A DNA stretch of 63,479 nt from Embleya sp040605455 (GCF_040605455.1 NZ_JBEXCV010000036.1:1-63479), one strand, 5' to 3'; shown: positions 43,689-53,367, numbered from the stretch's first letter. Program-made: numbers and translations. The notes: generated by a model not told the origin, from the sequence alone.

Positions 43689-44330
43689 CAATGCTCCCCC
43701 ACACCGCCCAACGGAACCTCGGCGGTGAGCGTGGTCGGCCCGCCCACCGGGCTGTCCACGTCCAGCCTGCCCTCGACCGCGGCCAGCCGATCGATCAGGC
43801 CGGCCAGACCGTGCCCCTTGCCGGGATGCGCCCCGCCGCACCCGTCGTCCCATACCCGTACGAACAGCGCCCGTTCGTCCACGCTCACGGACACCGTGCA
43901 GTGCTCGGCCCGGGCGTGCTTGGCGACGTTGGTCAGTGCCTCGGCGACCACGAAGTACGCCGTGTTCTCCACCGCCGCGGCGAACCGTCGCCCACGAGGC
44001 AGATCGGTGGTCGGCTCGACCGGGATCGGACGACGCGCCGCCGCCGCGGTCAGCGCCGGGGCCAGGCCCCGGTCGGCCAGGATCGGCGGGGCGATCCCCC
44101 GGGAGAGGGCGCGCAGTTCGGACAACGCCTCGTGGCTCTGCGAGATCATCTCGGCCACCAGCGGCCTCGCCCGATCCGGATCGTCGTCCAGCCGACGCGC
44201 CACCGTCTCCAGGTCCATGGTCAGCCGTACCAGCCGCTGCTGTGGACCGTCGTGCAGATCCCGTTCCAGCCGGCGCAGCGTCTGCGCCTCGGCCGCGACC
44301 GCGCTGCGCCCCCATACCGATCGACCGCCC
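43688..44330 (-). pseudogene. 5'-truncated sensor histidine kinase (NarX/DesK type)
   Basis: What remains begins with the dimerisation/H-box (LRRLERDLHDGPQQRLVRLT), continues through RALSRGIAPPILADRGLAPA and ends in the HATPase (VVAEALTNVAKHARAEHCTV; WDDGCGGAHPGKGHGLAGLI). The membrane sensor part is gone and no start codon precedes the H-box. The ATG at 44218 would give only the part after the histidine. It is paired with the frameshifted regulator, so the whole system is dead. Confidence 0.7.
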
Positions 44331-44471
44331 GCAAGCCCGCCACGAGGGCCGAACCGGTCGAACGGCCAAGCCGATACGCCCCCGGACGTGTTCTTCTCAA
44401 CAGGTCGCCGCCTCGATCGACCGGCGCGGCGATCGGCGCCCCGGCCGATCGGCGCTCAACCGATCGCCGCC

Positions 44472-45851
44472 TCAAGCGGTCGGCTTGATGTTCTGGTTGG
44501 CGTGGAAGAGGTTGTGCGGGTCGTACCTGTATTTGATCCCGCCGAGCCGGTCGTAGTGGTCGCGGTAGGTGGCCTCCACCCGATCACGGCTCTCGTCGGC
44601 GCCGATGAAGTTGACGTAGGCGCCGCCCATCGAGTGCGGGTGCAGGTCCTGCCAGTAGTCGACGCACCATTGCCGGATGGCCCGGGCGTTGGCCGGGTCC
44701 GGGTCGATGCCGCCGATCACGCCGGACCACATGGCGTCCCGGTAACCCCACGCGGTGTCCTGCGCGTCGACCCGATGCGCGGCCCCGTCGACCGGATAGA
44801 GGTGCATCGTGGACAGGTCCGTGGGCAGGTTCTCCGCGTACTTGGCGTGTACGTCGATCGCGTCGTCCGGGATCGCGTCGAAGAAGTCGCCGCGCCAGTA
44901 CCACTGCAAGCCGGTGGGGATCAGTTCGTCGAACATGGTCTGCAGCACGGGATAGGGCATCGGCGCGGTGAAGTGGAAGGCCGGCGGGCCCGGTTCGCGC
45001 ACCACCGCGAGGATGTTCTCGGCGGTCTCCGGGTCCCCGGTCCAGCACCATACGACGCCGCACATCTTCCGGCCGTGGATCTCCTCCGGGAACGGCGGAC
45101 CCGGCGGGACCGTGAGCGCCGCGAAGAACCCGTTCAGGTCCTCGGGCGCCTGTGGCAGGAACTCGCGGTACCACCGCAGCACCTCGCGGGTCTGCGCGAC
45201 CGGCCACAGGGTGACCCCGGCGATCACGGTGCCCACCGGGTGGAGCCGGAAGCGGAACGAGGTGACCACGCCGAAGTTGCCGCCACCGCCGCGCAGGGCC
45301 CAGAACAGGTCCGGGTGCTCGGACTCGCTCGCGGTGACGAAGCTGCCGTCCGCCAACACCACGTCCGCGGCCACCAGACTGTCCACCGTCAGGCCGTACT
45401 TGCGGGTGAGGTGACCGTGCCCGCCGCCGAGGGTGAGGCCCCCGACACCGGTCGTGGACATGATTCCGGCGGGTACGCCCAAGCCGAAGGCGTGCGTGGC
45501 GTGGTCGAGGTCGGCGAGCAGGCTGCCGCCGCCGACCCGGGCCGTGCGGGCGACGGGATCCACGCGTACCCAGCGCATCGGCGCCAGATCCAGGGTGACC
45601 GCGTCGTCGACCACACACAGGCCCGGGCCGCTGTGTCCGCCGCCGCGGACCGCGAATTCGAGGTCGTGCTCGCGGACGAAGTCGATCGCGGCCATCACAT
45701 CCCCCGCGTCCGCACACCGCACGAAGGCGGCCGGCCGTCGATCGATCATCGCGTTGTAGATCCGGCGTGCCGGGTCGTAGTCGGGATCCTGCGGTCCGAT
45801 GACCGGGCCGCGCAGCGCGCCGCGCATGTCTTCGAGGATATTGCCGTCCAT
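44472..45851 (-). CDS. FAD-linked oxidase (berberine-bridge-enzyme-like)
   Basis: 459 aa from ATG 45851 behind AGGGAG. FAD-binding PCMH domain: FAVRGGGHSGPGLCVVDDAV with the His for covalent FAD, and GIMSTTGVGGLTLGGGHGHL. The Cys of bicovalent enzymes is replaced in this second motif, so attachment is probably through His only. The C-terminal BBE segment ends GGIKYRYDPHNLFHANQNIK. No signal peptide. Family members oxidise sugars or secondary metabolites. Position next to a dead two-component system gives no pathway. Confidence 0.85.
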   Translation of the reverse strand: MDGNILEDMRGALRGPVIGPQDPDYDPARRIYNAMIDRRPAAFVRCADAGDVMAAIDFVREHDLEFAVRGGGHSGPGLCVVDDAVTLDLAPMRWVRVDPVARTARVGGGSLLADLDHATHAFGLGVPAGIMSTTGVGGLTLGGGHGHLTRKYGLTVDSLVAADVVLADGSFVTASESEHPDLFWALRGGGGNFGVVTSFRFRLHPVGTVIAGVTLWPVAQTREVLRWYREFLPQAPEDLNGFFAALTVPPGPPFPEEIHGRKMCGVVWCWTGDPETAENILAVVREPGPPAFHFTAPMPYPVLQTMFDELIPTGLQWYWRGDFFDAIPDDAIDVHAKYAENLPTDLSTMHLYPVDGAAHRVDAQDTAWGYRDAMWSGVIGGIDPDPANARAIRQWCVDYWQDLHPHSMGGAYVNFIGADESRDRVEATYRDHYDRLGGIKYRYDPHNLFHANQNIKPTA

Positions 45852-46142
45852 GACCATCTCCCTGACGGGACGCGGACCGCAAACCCGCTCGGCCTTCCCG
45901 CCGGCCGACCCTCGGTAAGCAATCGTGCGCCGATGCCCCGGCGCCGCCCGTGGCTTGCAGGTCACCGGACGCCGCAGGGCTTTCCCATCCAGCCTCTCGC
46001 CGAGTGCGCGACGCTGCAATTCCGCACCACGCTGTCCGCACCACGCTCCGGGGCGTCATCGGTCGGCCGGTGAACGTGGCCGGCCGCCGTACGCGGGGGT
46101 GCACGTCGCCCGGGGGCAGCGCTCGGCTCCGGCACCCATTGC

Positions 46143-46428
46143 CGCATGTGGCCAGGCTGCCCCAGCCCCGGCGCCACCGACCCGACCACCGTGGCCGGCC
46201 TCACCGAGGCCCTGCCCGTCCCGCTGAACGTACTGGTCGGCCCCGGCGCCCCCACCGTCGCCGATCTCGGCAAGCTCGGCGTGGCCCGGGACAGCCTCGG
46301 CTCCGCGATCGCCGAGGCCGTACGCCGTGGTGCGCCGCTCGGCCCGGGAAATGTTCGAGACCGGCACGTACACCACGCTCACCGACGCGATCCCCTATGG
46401 CGACCCGAACGCCCTCCCGACCCGGTGA
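46143..46428 (+). pseudogene. remnant of an isocitrate lyase/PEP-mutase family gene
   Basis: The plus strand reads GATDPTTVAGLTEALPVPLN, VLVGPGAPTVADLGKLGVAR, DSLGSAIAEA and then, after a frame change near 46320, VRRSAREMFETGTYTTLTDA and IPYGDPNALP before TGA 46426. This is the normal C-terminus of the family in two pieces. The catalytic N-terminal two thirds are missing. Confidence 0.7.
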
Positions 46429-46500
46429 CCGCATCCGCCCCCTCGGCGCCCCGGCCCGCCGGCGGCCTTTCCGAACAGGCAAACCTCTTCGCTTCAGTGC

Positions 46501-47292
46501 ACCGTCGTCGAGGTTGCCGACGCCCAGGTCCACTACACCGTCTCCGGCACCGGTTCCGGTCCCGCGCTCCTGCTCGTGCACGGCACCGGATCCGTGGGCG
46601 CGCCGGTGAACTGGGGCTCGACCGTTCCCCTGTTCGACCACGAGCGGGTGGTCATCGCACCCGACCTGTCCGGGACCGACGCCACCCCCGACGACGGCGG
46701 CGAGCTCACCGTCGAGATCCTGGCCGGCCAGGTGATCGCGGTGATCGAGGACGCCGGCCTGGGCGCGGTGGACCTGCTCGGCTTCTCGATGGGTTCGACC
46801 GTGGTCGCGGCCGTCGCCGCGCTGCGCCCGGATCTGGTCCGCCGACTGGTCCTGGTCGCCGGGTGGGCGCACGTGGACAGCGACGAATACCTGCGCAACC
46901 TGTTCACCGTGTGGCAGCGGCTGGGTCGCACGGACGCCGAGTCGTTCTCCCGCAACGTGACGATGACCGGCTTCAGCCGGGGTTTCCTGAACTCGATCGG
47001 TCGCGACGCCGTTGAGGCGATGCTGGCGAACATGCCGCCCACACCGGGCACCCTGCGGCACGTGGACTACAACCTCACCGCCGACCTGCGCCCGCTGCTG
47101 CCCGGAATCCGGGCCCGCACGCTGGTCGTCGGCTGCACGCAGGACGCCACCATCCCGGTGGAGCACAGCCGTGCGCTGCACGGCGCGATCGCAGGCAGCA
47201 CGTACGCGGAGATCGACTCCGGACACGTGGTGATGTTCGAGAAGCAGGAGGAGTTCGTGGAGAAGGTGCGCGAGTTCATCGTCGCCGCGTGA
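46501..47292 (+). CDS. alpha/beta hydrolase, 5' end uncertain
   Basis: About 263 aa. Coding sequence is clear from VVEVADAQVHYTVSGTGSGP; then oxyanion region LLLVHGTGSVG, nucleophile LLGFSMGSTVVA (Ser), TLVVGCTQDATIPVEH (Asp) and EIDSGHVVMFEK (His). No ATG/GTG/TTG with a Shine-Dalgarno lies in frame before it; the first in-frame GTG is at 46576, inside the fold. The start was probably lost when the upstream PEP-mutase gene was deleted. If translated, it would be a soluble esterase or haloperoxidase-like enzyme. Confidence 0.7.
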   Translation, partial: TVVEVADAQVHYTVSGTGSGPALLLVHGTGSVGAPVNWGSTVPLFDHERVVIAPDLSGTDATPDDGGELTVEILAGQVIAVIEDAGLGAVDLLGFSMGSTVVAAVAALRPDLVRRLVLVAGWAHVDSDEYLRNLFTVWQRLGRTDAESFSRNVTMTGFSRGFLNSIGRDAVEAMLANMPPTPGTLRHVDYNLTADLRPLLPGIRARTLVVGCTQDATIPVEHSRALHGAIAGSTYAEIDSGHVVMFEKQEEFVEKVREFIVAA

Positions 47293-47506
47293 GCCGCGAG
47301 TCCGCTCGCCGCCGCCCCAGCCGGTTCACCACTGCGCTCGGGCCGGGCGTACGGCGGCCCGACCACCCGATCGGGCGGCGGGAAGCGACATCGGCTTCCC
47401 GCCCGTCCCGCCGCCGGCCGATCGCGGGAAAACCCCCTGACCCCGGGTCCCACCGCGGCACACAATGTGAATCCGGCGGACCGGGCGAGGGGGATGGGGG
47501 CGGGGC

Positions 47507-48025
47507 GTGGGCAACGCGGTGCGGGATCTGCTGTGGCACACCGGCCCCGAGGTCGGCGCCGAACTGATCGTCCGCCGCCGGCTCGGCGAACGCCCCGACG
47601 TGAGCGCATCGTTGGCCCGGGCCTCGGCCGAGCGGGACCCATCGGGCGGCAGCTTCGGTCGACACCACGACGTGGCCCTCGCCGCGCCCGGCCGCGCCCA
47701 CCCGTACCGGCCCAACCTGATCGACCTGCTCGAAAGCGGCGCGTTGACCGTCGAGCGCTTCCTCGCCGAGGCACCCGCCGTCCAGGTGCTCGACGCCGCA
47801 CCCCGCCGGCCCCGCCTGGCCCGGCCGGTGGCCAGGATCCTGCGCGAACACCTGGGCGCCGACACCCGGGGGTGGGTGGTCGCCGCGCATCTCGCCCAGG
47901 GCGGCGCCGGCATGGGCCTGACCGAGCCGGCCGCGACCGCCGCGGCGGCGGCCGGCAGTGCCCCGGGCCGGTCGAGCCGCTGTCGGTCGGCACTGGGATC
48001 ATCGAACGACACCGAGGGGAGGTGA
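47507..48025 (+). CDS. hypothetical protein coupled to the VWA gene
   Basis: 172 aa from GTG 47507. Repeated short segments about HHDVALAAPGRAHPYRPNLI and LIDLLESGALTVERFLAEA; no known domain. The stop lies just before the start of the VWA protein gene, so it is the first gene of a three-gene operon with the VWA/metallopeptidase and the AAA protein. It may be an accessory factor. Confidence 0.55.
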   Translation: MGNAVRDLLWHTGPEVGAELIVRRRLGERPDVSASLARASAERDPSGGSFGRHHDVALAAPGRAHPYRPNLIDLLESGALTVERFLAEAPAVQVLDAAPRRPRLARPVARILREHLGADTRGWVVAAHLAQGGAGMGLTEPAATAAAAAGSAPGRSSRCRSALGSSNDTEGR

Positions 48026-48030
48026 CGGAC

Positions 48031-49479
48031 GTGGCGTACGGCGAACGTGCCCCGCAGGCGCCGATCGTGAGCCTGACCGACCGTCGGGCGCTGGAGGCCT
48101 GGCGACCGGCCGACGACGAGGTGATCGCGCGGGCCCGCAAACTCAAGGAAGAGGCGCTGCTCGACTTCGGCATGGAACTGTCGGTCATCGCCTCGTGGTT
48201 GTACACCAAGTGCCACCACCACATCCCGACCACCGCGATCGACACCGCGGCCGTGATGGCCTCCGGCGACGGCACCTGCCTACTGCTGTACAACCCGCAG
48301 TTCTTCTGCGATCTGGGCCTGGACGGCGTGAAGTTCGTGCTCTTCCACGAGGCCCGGCACCTGATCCAGCGACACCTGTTCACCGAGACCGAGCTGCGCG
48401 CCGACCCGGTGTTCACGCTGGCCGCCGAGGTGACCATCAACCACGTCGCGATGGCCCGCCTGGGCCGCAGCACGCTGCCGATCCTGCGCCGGGTCGACCC
48501 GGACAGCGGAACCCTGATCGAGGACCCCACCGGCATCGACCCGCGGCTGATCCACCGCACCTACGTCCAGGACCTCACCGAGCAGGGCCTGGCGGCACTG
48601 TCCTACGACGACTTCGTGGACACCGACGCGACCGTCTACGCCGAGCTCAAGCGCATGAAGAACCCGCCGGTGCCGCCCCCGCTGTGCGTGCACGTGATCC
48701 TGGGCGACGGCACCGGCGTCAACGACGGCATGGACGGCGAGACCGTCGGCCGGGTGGCCTCCGAGGTGCTGCGCAGCGTCCTGCTCGCCGCGCGCCGGGG
48801 CGAACGGCTGGCCCGACAGGAGCTGCTCGACCTGCTCGCGCGCACCGACGGCGCCACCGACCGCACCTCCAAGCTGTGGGGCGACCTGGGCGCGGGTTTC
48901 CTGCGCGGCGAGACCCAGCGCACCCGCCGGGTCGAGTGGTGGCAGCAATGGCTGGTGGACGTGCTCGCGTCCAAGCTGCGCGAGGGCGAGCGCCTGGTCT
49001 ACCCGAAGAAACGCGGCGCACTGCTGGCCGCGCTGGGCCACGACCCGATGCTCGCCCGGCGCGGCCTGGAGCGCACCAAGGTCGTGGTGATCGCCTACGA
49101 CACCTCGGGGTCGATGCCCGACCAGGTGGTGGACTGGCTGACCGAGCTGGTCGGCAAGGCCGACGGCGTCGAGACGCACTGGCTCAGCTTCGACGGCACC
49201 GTGATGCCGTTCAAGCCGGGCGAACGAGTGCTGGGCGGCGGCGGTACGAACTTCCAGAACGTGGCCGACTACGTCGAGGGCCGACTGGAGATCGAGGGGT
49301 CGGGCCGCTTCGACGAATCGGTCGACGCGGTGGTGATGCTCACCGACGGCTACGCGCCGGCGATCACCCCCGCCGACCCGGACAAGTGGATTTGGCTGAT
49401 CACCCAGGGCGGGGACGACTGGCCGGAGCGGCACAACCCGCCGATGGACTGCCATCGCGTCGTCACCGGCGACCACTGA
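48031..49479 (+). CDS. VWA-like protein with putative metallopeptidase domain (DUF2201 type)
   Basis: 482 aa. GTG 48031 is preferred because GGGGAGG lies 8 nt upstream; GTG 48022, overlapping the upstream stop, is the alternative. The N-terminal half has KFVLFHEARHLIQRH (HExxH) in a helical metallopeptidase-like domain. The C-terminal half is VWA-like with a MIDAS-like KVVVIAYDTSGSMPDQVVDW and VVMLTDGYAPAI. Such proteins pair with MoxR-like ATPases, as here, and may act as chaperone-like or protease adaptors. The function of this operon type is not established. Confidence 0.8.
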   Translation: MAYGERAPQAPIVSLTDRRALEAWRPADDEVIARARKLKEEALLDFGMELSVIASWLYTKCHHHIPTTAIDTAAVMASGDGTCLLLYNPQFFCDLGLDGVKFVLFHEARHLIQRHLFTETELRADPVFTLAAEVTINHVAMARLGRSTLPILRRVDPDSGTLIEDPTGIDPRLIHRTYVQDLTEQGLAALSYDDFVDTDATVYAELKRMKNPPVPPPLCVHVILGDGTGVNDGMDGETVGRVASEVLRSVLLAARRGERLARQELLDLLARTDGATDRTSKLWGDLGAGFLRGETQRTRRVEWWQQWLVDVLASKLREGERLVYPKKRGALLAALGHDPMLARRGLERTKVVVIAYDTSGSMPDQVVDWLTELVGKADGVETHWLSFDGTVMPFKPGERVLGGGGTNFQNVADYVEGRLEIEGSGRFDESVDAVVMLTDGYAPAITPADPDKWIWLITQGGDDWPERHNPPMDCHRVVTGDH

Positions 49480-49555
49480 TCGGGGCCCGTCCATGCCGAC
49501 GCGCCTCGCCGAAGAGCTTTCCGCAGCACGCCGTGCGCAGCACCCGGAAGGAACC

Positions 49556-51427
49556 ATGACGATCACCGCTGACACCACGCGCGCCGGCCGCCCCGCGTCC
49601 GAGCCCAAGTGGAAGGCCACCGCCACCTACCCCGAACGTCCCAAGGGCTGGAAGGGCGTGTCGAAGCTGGAGGAGTTCATCGACGCGATGATCGACCTCG
49701 GCCAGACCGGCCAGATCTTCGGCGAGCACGGCATCGGCAAGACGGCGACGTTCTTCAGCCACATCCCGGACCGGCACGAGGACACGGTCCTGGTCTTCGT
49801 ACCCGCCGCCAACCTCACCCCGGACGATCTGCTGATCAACGCGCCCGTCCGGGACACGCGCACCGGCGAGCTGGTGCTGCGTCAGCTGATCATGCGTCAA
49901 CTGCGGCCCGGGAAACGGTTCGTGCTGCTGATCGACGACGCGTTGCAGGCGGGAGAGACGATCCAGTCGCAACTGATGCAGATCGCCTGCAACTGGACGC
50001 TCGGCGAGCACGACCTGCGCGAACTGGGCTGCGTGGGCGTCTTTCTCACCGACAACGAATCGCTGGCCGAGACCGCGACCCGGCGCACCGACCTGGCCAT
50101 CCTGGACCGGATGGTCACGGTCAAGATCACCGCGACCGACACCGCGTGGCGGTACAAGCTCGCCGAGCGCTTCGCCGGCACCGACCTGACCCCGGTCTTC
50201 CAGGTCTGGACGAGCCTGTCCCCGGCGCTGCGCCAACTGGTGTCCCCGCGCACCCTGGAGCACGTGATCGACTGCGCGCTGGCCGGCTTCCCGCTGGTGT
50301 GGGGGCTGCCGCTGGTCAACGGCGACCGGCTCGCGCTGACCGAGACCAAGAAGGACGGCTCCCCCGGCCCGGACCGCACCGACGAGGTGCTCGACCGGAT
50401 CGCCGCAGGCCTGAACGTGCGCAACCCCGACCAGACGCCGGACTCGGTGCGCCGGATCGTCCGCGAGGCGATCCACCGCCGCTGGTCGGTGCTGATCCAG
50501 GGCCCGCCCGGCTGCGGCAAGACCGAGGTGGTGCGGGAGGTGGTGCGCGCCGAACTGGGTCGCGAACCGATCTACTTCTCGCTGCCGGTGACCAACGTCG
50601 AGGACCTGTGCGCACCGGTGCCCACCCCGGACGGCTCGCTGGAGAACCTGCTCGCCGCCAAGTTCACCGATCCCGGCGCCAAGGTGATCGTCTGGGACGA
50701 GTACAACCGGCCCAAGGACAAGTCGACCTTCGCCAAGCTGATGGAGGTCACCCAGGAGTGGTCCATCGCGGGCCGCCCGATTCCCGGCCTGCGCGCCCAG
50801 ATCGCGCTGCAGAACCCGCCGTACCACCTCGGCCGCAAGATGCTCGTCTCGCGCAACAACATCGCGCAGGCAACCCGCTTCACCGCGTCGCTGACCATCC
50901 GTCCCGAGGACATCCCCGCCAACGAGTGGTTGATCAGCACCTACGGCCCGGTCGCCGAGACGGTGCTGGAGTGGTGGAAGAACGACATCGACGACGAGGG
51001 CCGCGACTGGATCACCAAGCGCACCCTGGAGCGGCTGATCAAGCTGCACAAGCGCGAACTGCCGCTGGAGATGGCCAAGGTCTACCTCGGCGACGGCGAG
51101 TACGCGCCGGTGCCGCTGAACGCGCTGGAGGCCCGGTTCGCGGAGAACCCGGCCACCGGCCTCGGCGACATCTCGGCCAATCTGGCCGAGTGGGTGCGCC
51201 GGCTGGAGGCCGCCAACGAGGAATCGGGCGAGGGCACCGACGACACCGACATCGTGCACCAGGTGCTGGCCAACGCCGAGTTGTCGCAGCTGCGTGAACA
51301 CCTGGACACCGTGGCGCAATTGCTTGCCGGCCTGCCGCCGAAGCTGCGCTCCAGCTACCTGGTCGGCCAATCCGTGGACAAGCAGCGGTTCTGGATCGAG
51401 GCGTTCGCGAAGATGCCGAGGGAGTAG
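49556..51427 (+). CDS. double P-loop AAA (MoxR-like) ATPase
   Basis: 623 aa from ATG 49556 behind GGAAGGAACC, 76 bp after the VWA gene. Two ATPase modules: the first with IFGEHGIGKTATFF and VLLIDDALQAG; the second around residue 310 with IQGPPGCGKTEVVREV, VIVWDEYNRPKDKSTFAKLM and QNPPYHLGRKML. The MoxR-plus-VWA pair is a known partnership in bacteria. The two modules in one chain are less usual. The C-terminal ~150 residues are helical and may contact the VWA protein. It ends against a truncated HerA-like gene on the other strand. Confidence 0.8.
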   Translation: MTITADTTRAGRPASEPKWKATATYPERPKGWKGVSKLEEFIDAMIDLGQTGQIFGEHGIGKTATFFSHIPDRHEDTVLVFVPAANLTPDDLLINAPVRDTRTGELVLRQLIMRQLRPGKRFVLLIDDALQAGETIQSQLMQIACNWTLGEHDLRELGCVGVFLTDNESLAETATRRTDLAILDRMVTVKITATDTAWRYKLAERFAGTDLTPVFQVWTSLSPALRQLVSPRTLEHVIDCALAGFPLVWGLPLVNGDRLALTETKKDGSPGPDRTDEVLDRIAAGLNVRNPDQTPDSVRRIVREAIHRRWSVLIQGPPGCGKTEVVREVVRAELGREPIYFSLPVTNVEDLCAPVPTPDGSLENLLAAKFTDPGAKVIVWDEYNRPKDKSTFAKLMEVTQEWSIAGRPIPGLRAQIALQNPPYHLGRKMLVSRNNIAQATRFTASLTIRPEDIPANEWLISTYGPVAETVLEWWKNDIDDEGRDWITKRTLERLIKLHKRELPLEMAKVYLGDGEYAPVPLNALEARFAENPATGLGDISANLAEWVRRLEAANEESGEGTDDTDIVHQVLANAELSQLREHLDTVAQLLAGLPPKLRSSYLVGQSVDKQRFWIEAFAKMPRE

Positions 51428-52154
51428 GCCGAGGAAGCAGGCCAAGGCCGGTGTCCGAAGGCGTGGCCGTCGGCGTCGGCCCGCCCGTCGCCCCGCCACC
51501 GTTGTTCTCCAGCGTGATCAGCGCGCGCAGGATCACCCCGGCGGTGGCCGCAGACAAAGCGCCGATGCCCTTGAGTTCGGCCTTGCCCTGATCGTCCGTC
51601 AGGTACTGGATCACCGCGCGCAGGTCCTTGAGGTCGACCAGTTCCAGCCCGCGCTCGTCGGCGAAGTGGAAGATCAGGCCGAGCGAGGACTCCTGCGTCT
51701 CGTTCAGGTCCAGCACCTTGGCCAGCAGGGTCGGCCCGAAGTCGGTGATCGTGGCCCGGATCGGCACACCCGGCCCGATCCCGCCGAGCGCGTGGAACTC
51801 GGCCGGACAGCCGACCGGTTGCCATTCCTGCCCTACCTCGGCCGCACGCGCGGCGACCCGGTCGCCAAGAACGCCGGGTGCGGAGACGCCGGACAGATCG
51901 CCCTTGACGTCGGCGAGGAAGACCGGCACGCCCTGCGCGGACAACTGCTCCGCGATCAGTTGCAGCGTCTTGGTCTTGCCGGTGCCGGTCGCGCCCGCGA
52001 CCAGGCCGTGCCGATTGAGCACCGCGAGCGGAACGCGCACCCGCGCCCGGGGATGCGCGACGCCCTCGACCACGGCCGCGCCCAGTTCGAGCGCGGGCCC
52101 GGTGAAGGCGTATCCGGCCGTGATGGCCGCGATCGTGTCGTCCTGCTCGCTCAT
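51428..52154 (-). pseudogene. 3'-truncated HerA-like ATPase (DUF853 type)
   Basis: Starts at ATG 52154 behind GGAGGAGCG. About 215 residues are normal: VPLAVLNRHGLVAGATGTGK with TKTLQLIAEQ (Walker A), VFLADVKGDLSGVSAPG, then LGLIFHFADERGLELVDLKD and LSAATAGVILRALITLENNG. After about 51509 the reading becomes low-complexity Pro/Thr and then antisense of the AAA gene. The C-terminal half with Walker B and arginine finger is missing. The cut edge is next to the AAA stop codon. Confidence 0.7.
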
Positions 52155-52322
52155 TCGCTCCTCCGCTCGCCGAAATGCGGAAGACGAATACACCGATAGG
52201 ACAAGAAATATCCCGATTGCCCCGGCGGATCGGCCATCCGAGCCGGCTTGATCCACACCCCCGCTCCCTCGCATCGGCGCCGAGTGGGGGTTAGGCGACC
52301 GCGATCCCGGTAGGCTGAGCCT

Positions 52323-52619
52323 GTGATCTTCAAGCGGATCGGTGACGGCAAACCGTACCCGGACCACGGGAGGTCGGGTGCCCGGCAATGGGCCGACATC
52401 GCCCCGCGGCCCGTGCGTCTGGACCAACTCATCACGACGAAGCGGCAACTCGACCTCGACACGCTGCTCGCCGAGGACTCGACCTTCTACGGCGACCTCT
52501 TCGCGCACGTCGTGAAATGGCAGGGTGCGCTCTATCTGGAGGACGGCCTGCATCGCGCGGTTCGGGCCGCGCTCCAACAGCGCCAAGTGCTGCACGCGCG
52601 CGTGCTCGAACTCGGCTGA
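52323..52619 (+). CDS. small conserved ParB-like protein (annotated VapB-like in Streptomyces)
   Basis: 98 aa from GTG 52323. The sequence VIFKRIGDGKPYPDHG...RQWADIAPRPVRLDQLITT...YLEDGLHRAVRAALQQRQVL is strongly conserved in Streptomyces as I recall, just upstream of the LytR_C gene. The DGLHR motif resembles the DGHHR of ParB/Srx-like nucleases. No toxin gene is adjacent, so the VapB name used in databases is doubtful. Confidence 0.65.
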   Translation: MIFKRIGDGKPYPDHGRSGARQWADIAPRPVRLDQLITTKRQLDLDTLLAEDSTFYGDLFAHVVKWQGALYLEDGLHRAVRAALQQRQVLHARVLELG

Positions 52620-52764
52620 GCACGCAACCCCGGCGGCCCGATCAGGTGGTCGTCTCGCGTACGGCCGTGCCCAGATACGCAAGGTGCCGCGTCGGCGCTA
52701 ACCTCGACTCCATGGCGACCGGGATCACGGCCATGCCGTGCAGGAGGAGGACGGGGGCACACCG

Positions 52765-53367
52765 ATGAGCATGCTCACTCCCCGCGGCATGGGAGGCCAG
52801 TACAAGATCACTGGCAAGCTGTATCCGCGGATGACGCGGCGCAGGCGGCGCATGCCCGTCGTCATCGCGATCGTGGTCGGCCTGGTCGTACTGGCCACCG
52901 CGGGCTGGGGCGTGTACCACTTCACGTCCGACGACGGCGGCGACAAGGCCGCCGCGTGCCCCTCGCCGACGGCCTCGGCCTCGCCGGCCACCCCGCCCGT
53001 GGCGCTGCCCGAGCCCAAGACGATCACGGTGAACGTCTACAACGCGACCAAGCGCACCGGCCTGGCCAAGACCGTCGGCGACGCCCTCAAGGCGCGCGGC
53101 TTCCTCATCGGCAAGGTGACCAACGATCCGCTGAACCAGCCGATCGCGGCCACCGCCGAGATCCGGCACGGCTTCCCCGGCACCACCCCGGCGAAGGTGG
53201 TCGCGGCCCAGGTGGCGGCGAGCACCGGCAAGGAAGACCAGCGCACCGACGGCTCGGTCGACCTGGTGATCGGCGACGGCTGGACCGACCTGGCCACCCC
53301 GGAGCAGGCCGCCGCGATCCTGTCCCCGCCGCCCCCGCCGGCCCCGAGCCGCCCCCCGGGCTGCTGA
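52765..53367 (+). CDS. LytR C-terminal domain (LytR_C) membrane protein
   Basis: 200 aa. The start MSMLTPRGMGGQYKITGKLY is a conserved Streptomyces N-terminus. A cluster of Arg residues precedes one membrane helix (PVVIAIVVGLVVLATAGWGV), then a Ser/Pro stalk and the LytR_C domain (TITVNVYNATKRTGLAKTVG; RGFLIGKVTNDPLN). The domain is extracytoplasmic and usually accompanies cell-wall ligases; here it stands alone. The end is Pro-rich. Confidence 0.8.
   Translation: MSMLTPRGMGGQYKITGKLYPRMTRRRRRMPVVIAIVVGLVVLATAGWGVYHFTSDDGGDKAAACPSPTASASPATPPVALPEPKTITVNVYNATKRTGLAKTVGDALKARGFLIGKVTNDPLNQPIAATAEIRHGFPGTTPAKVVAAQVAASTGKEDQRTDGSVDLVIGDGWTDLATPEQAAAILSPPPPPAPSRPPGC

Noticed and set aside
49463..51499. 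678-aa minus-strand frame opposite the AAA gene
   Set aside because: Low-complexity translation with no motif; the plus strand has two Walker A/B sets.
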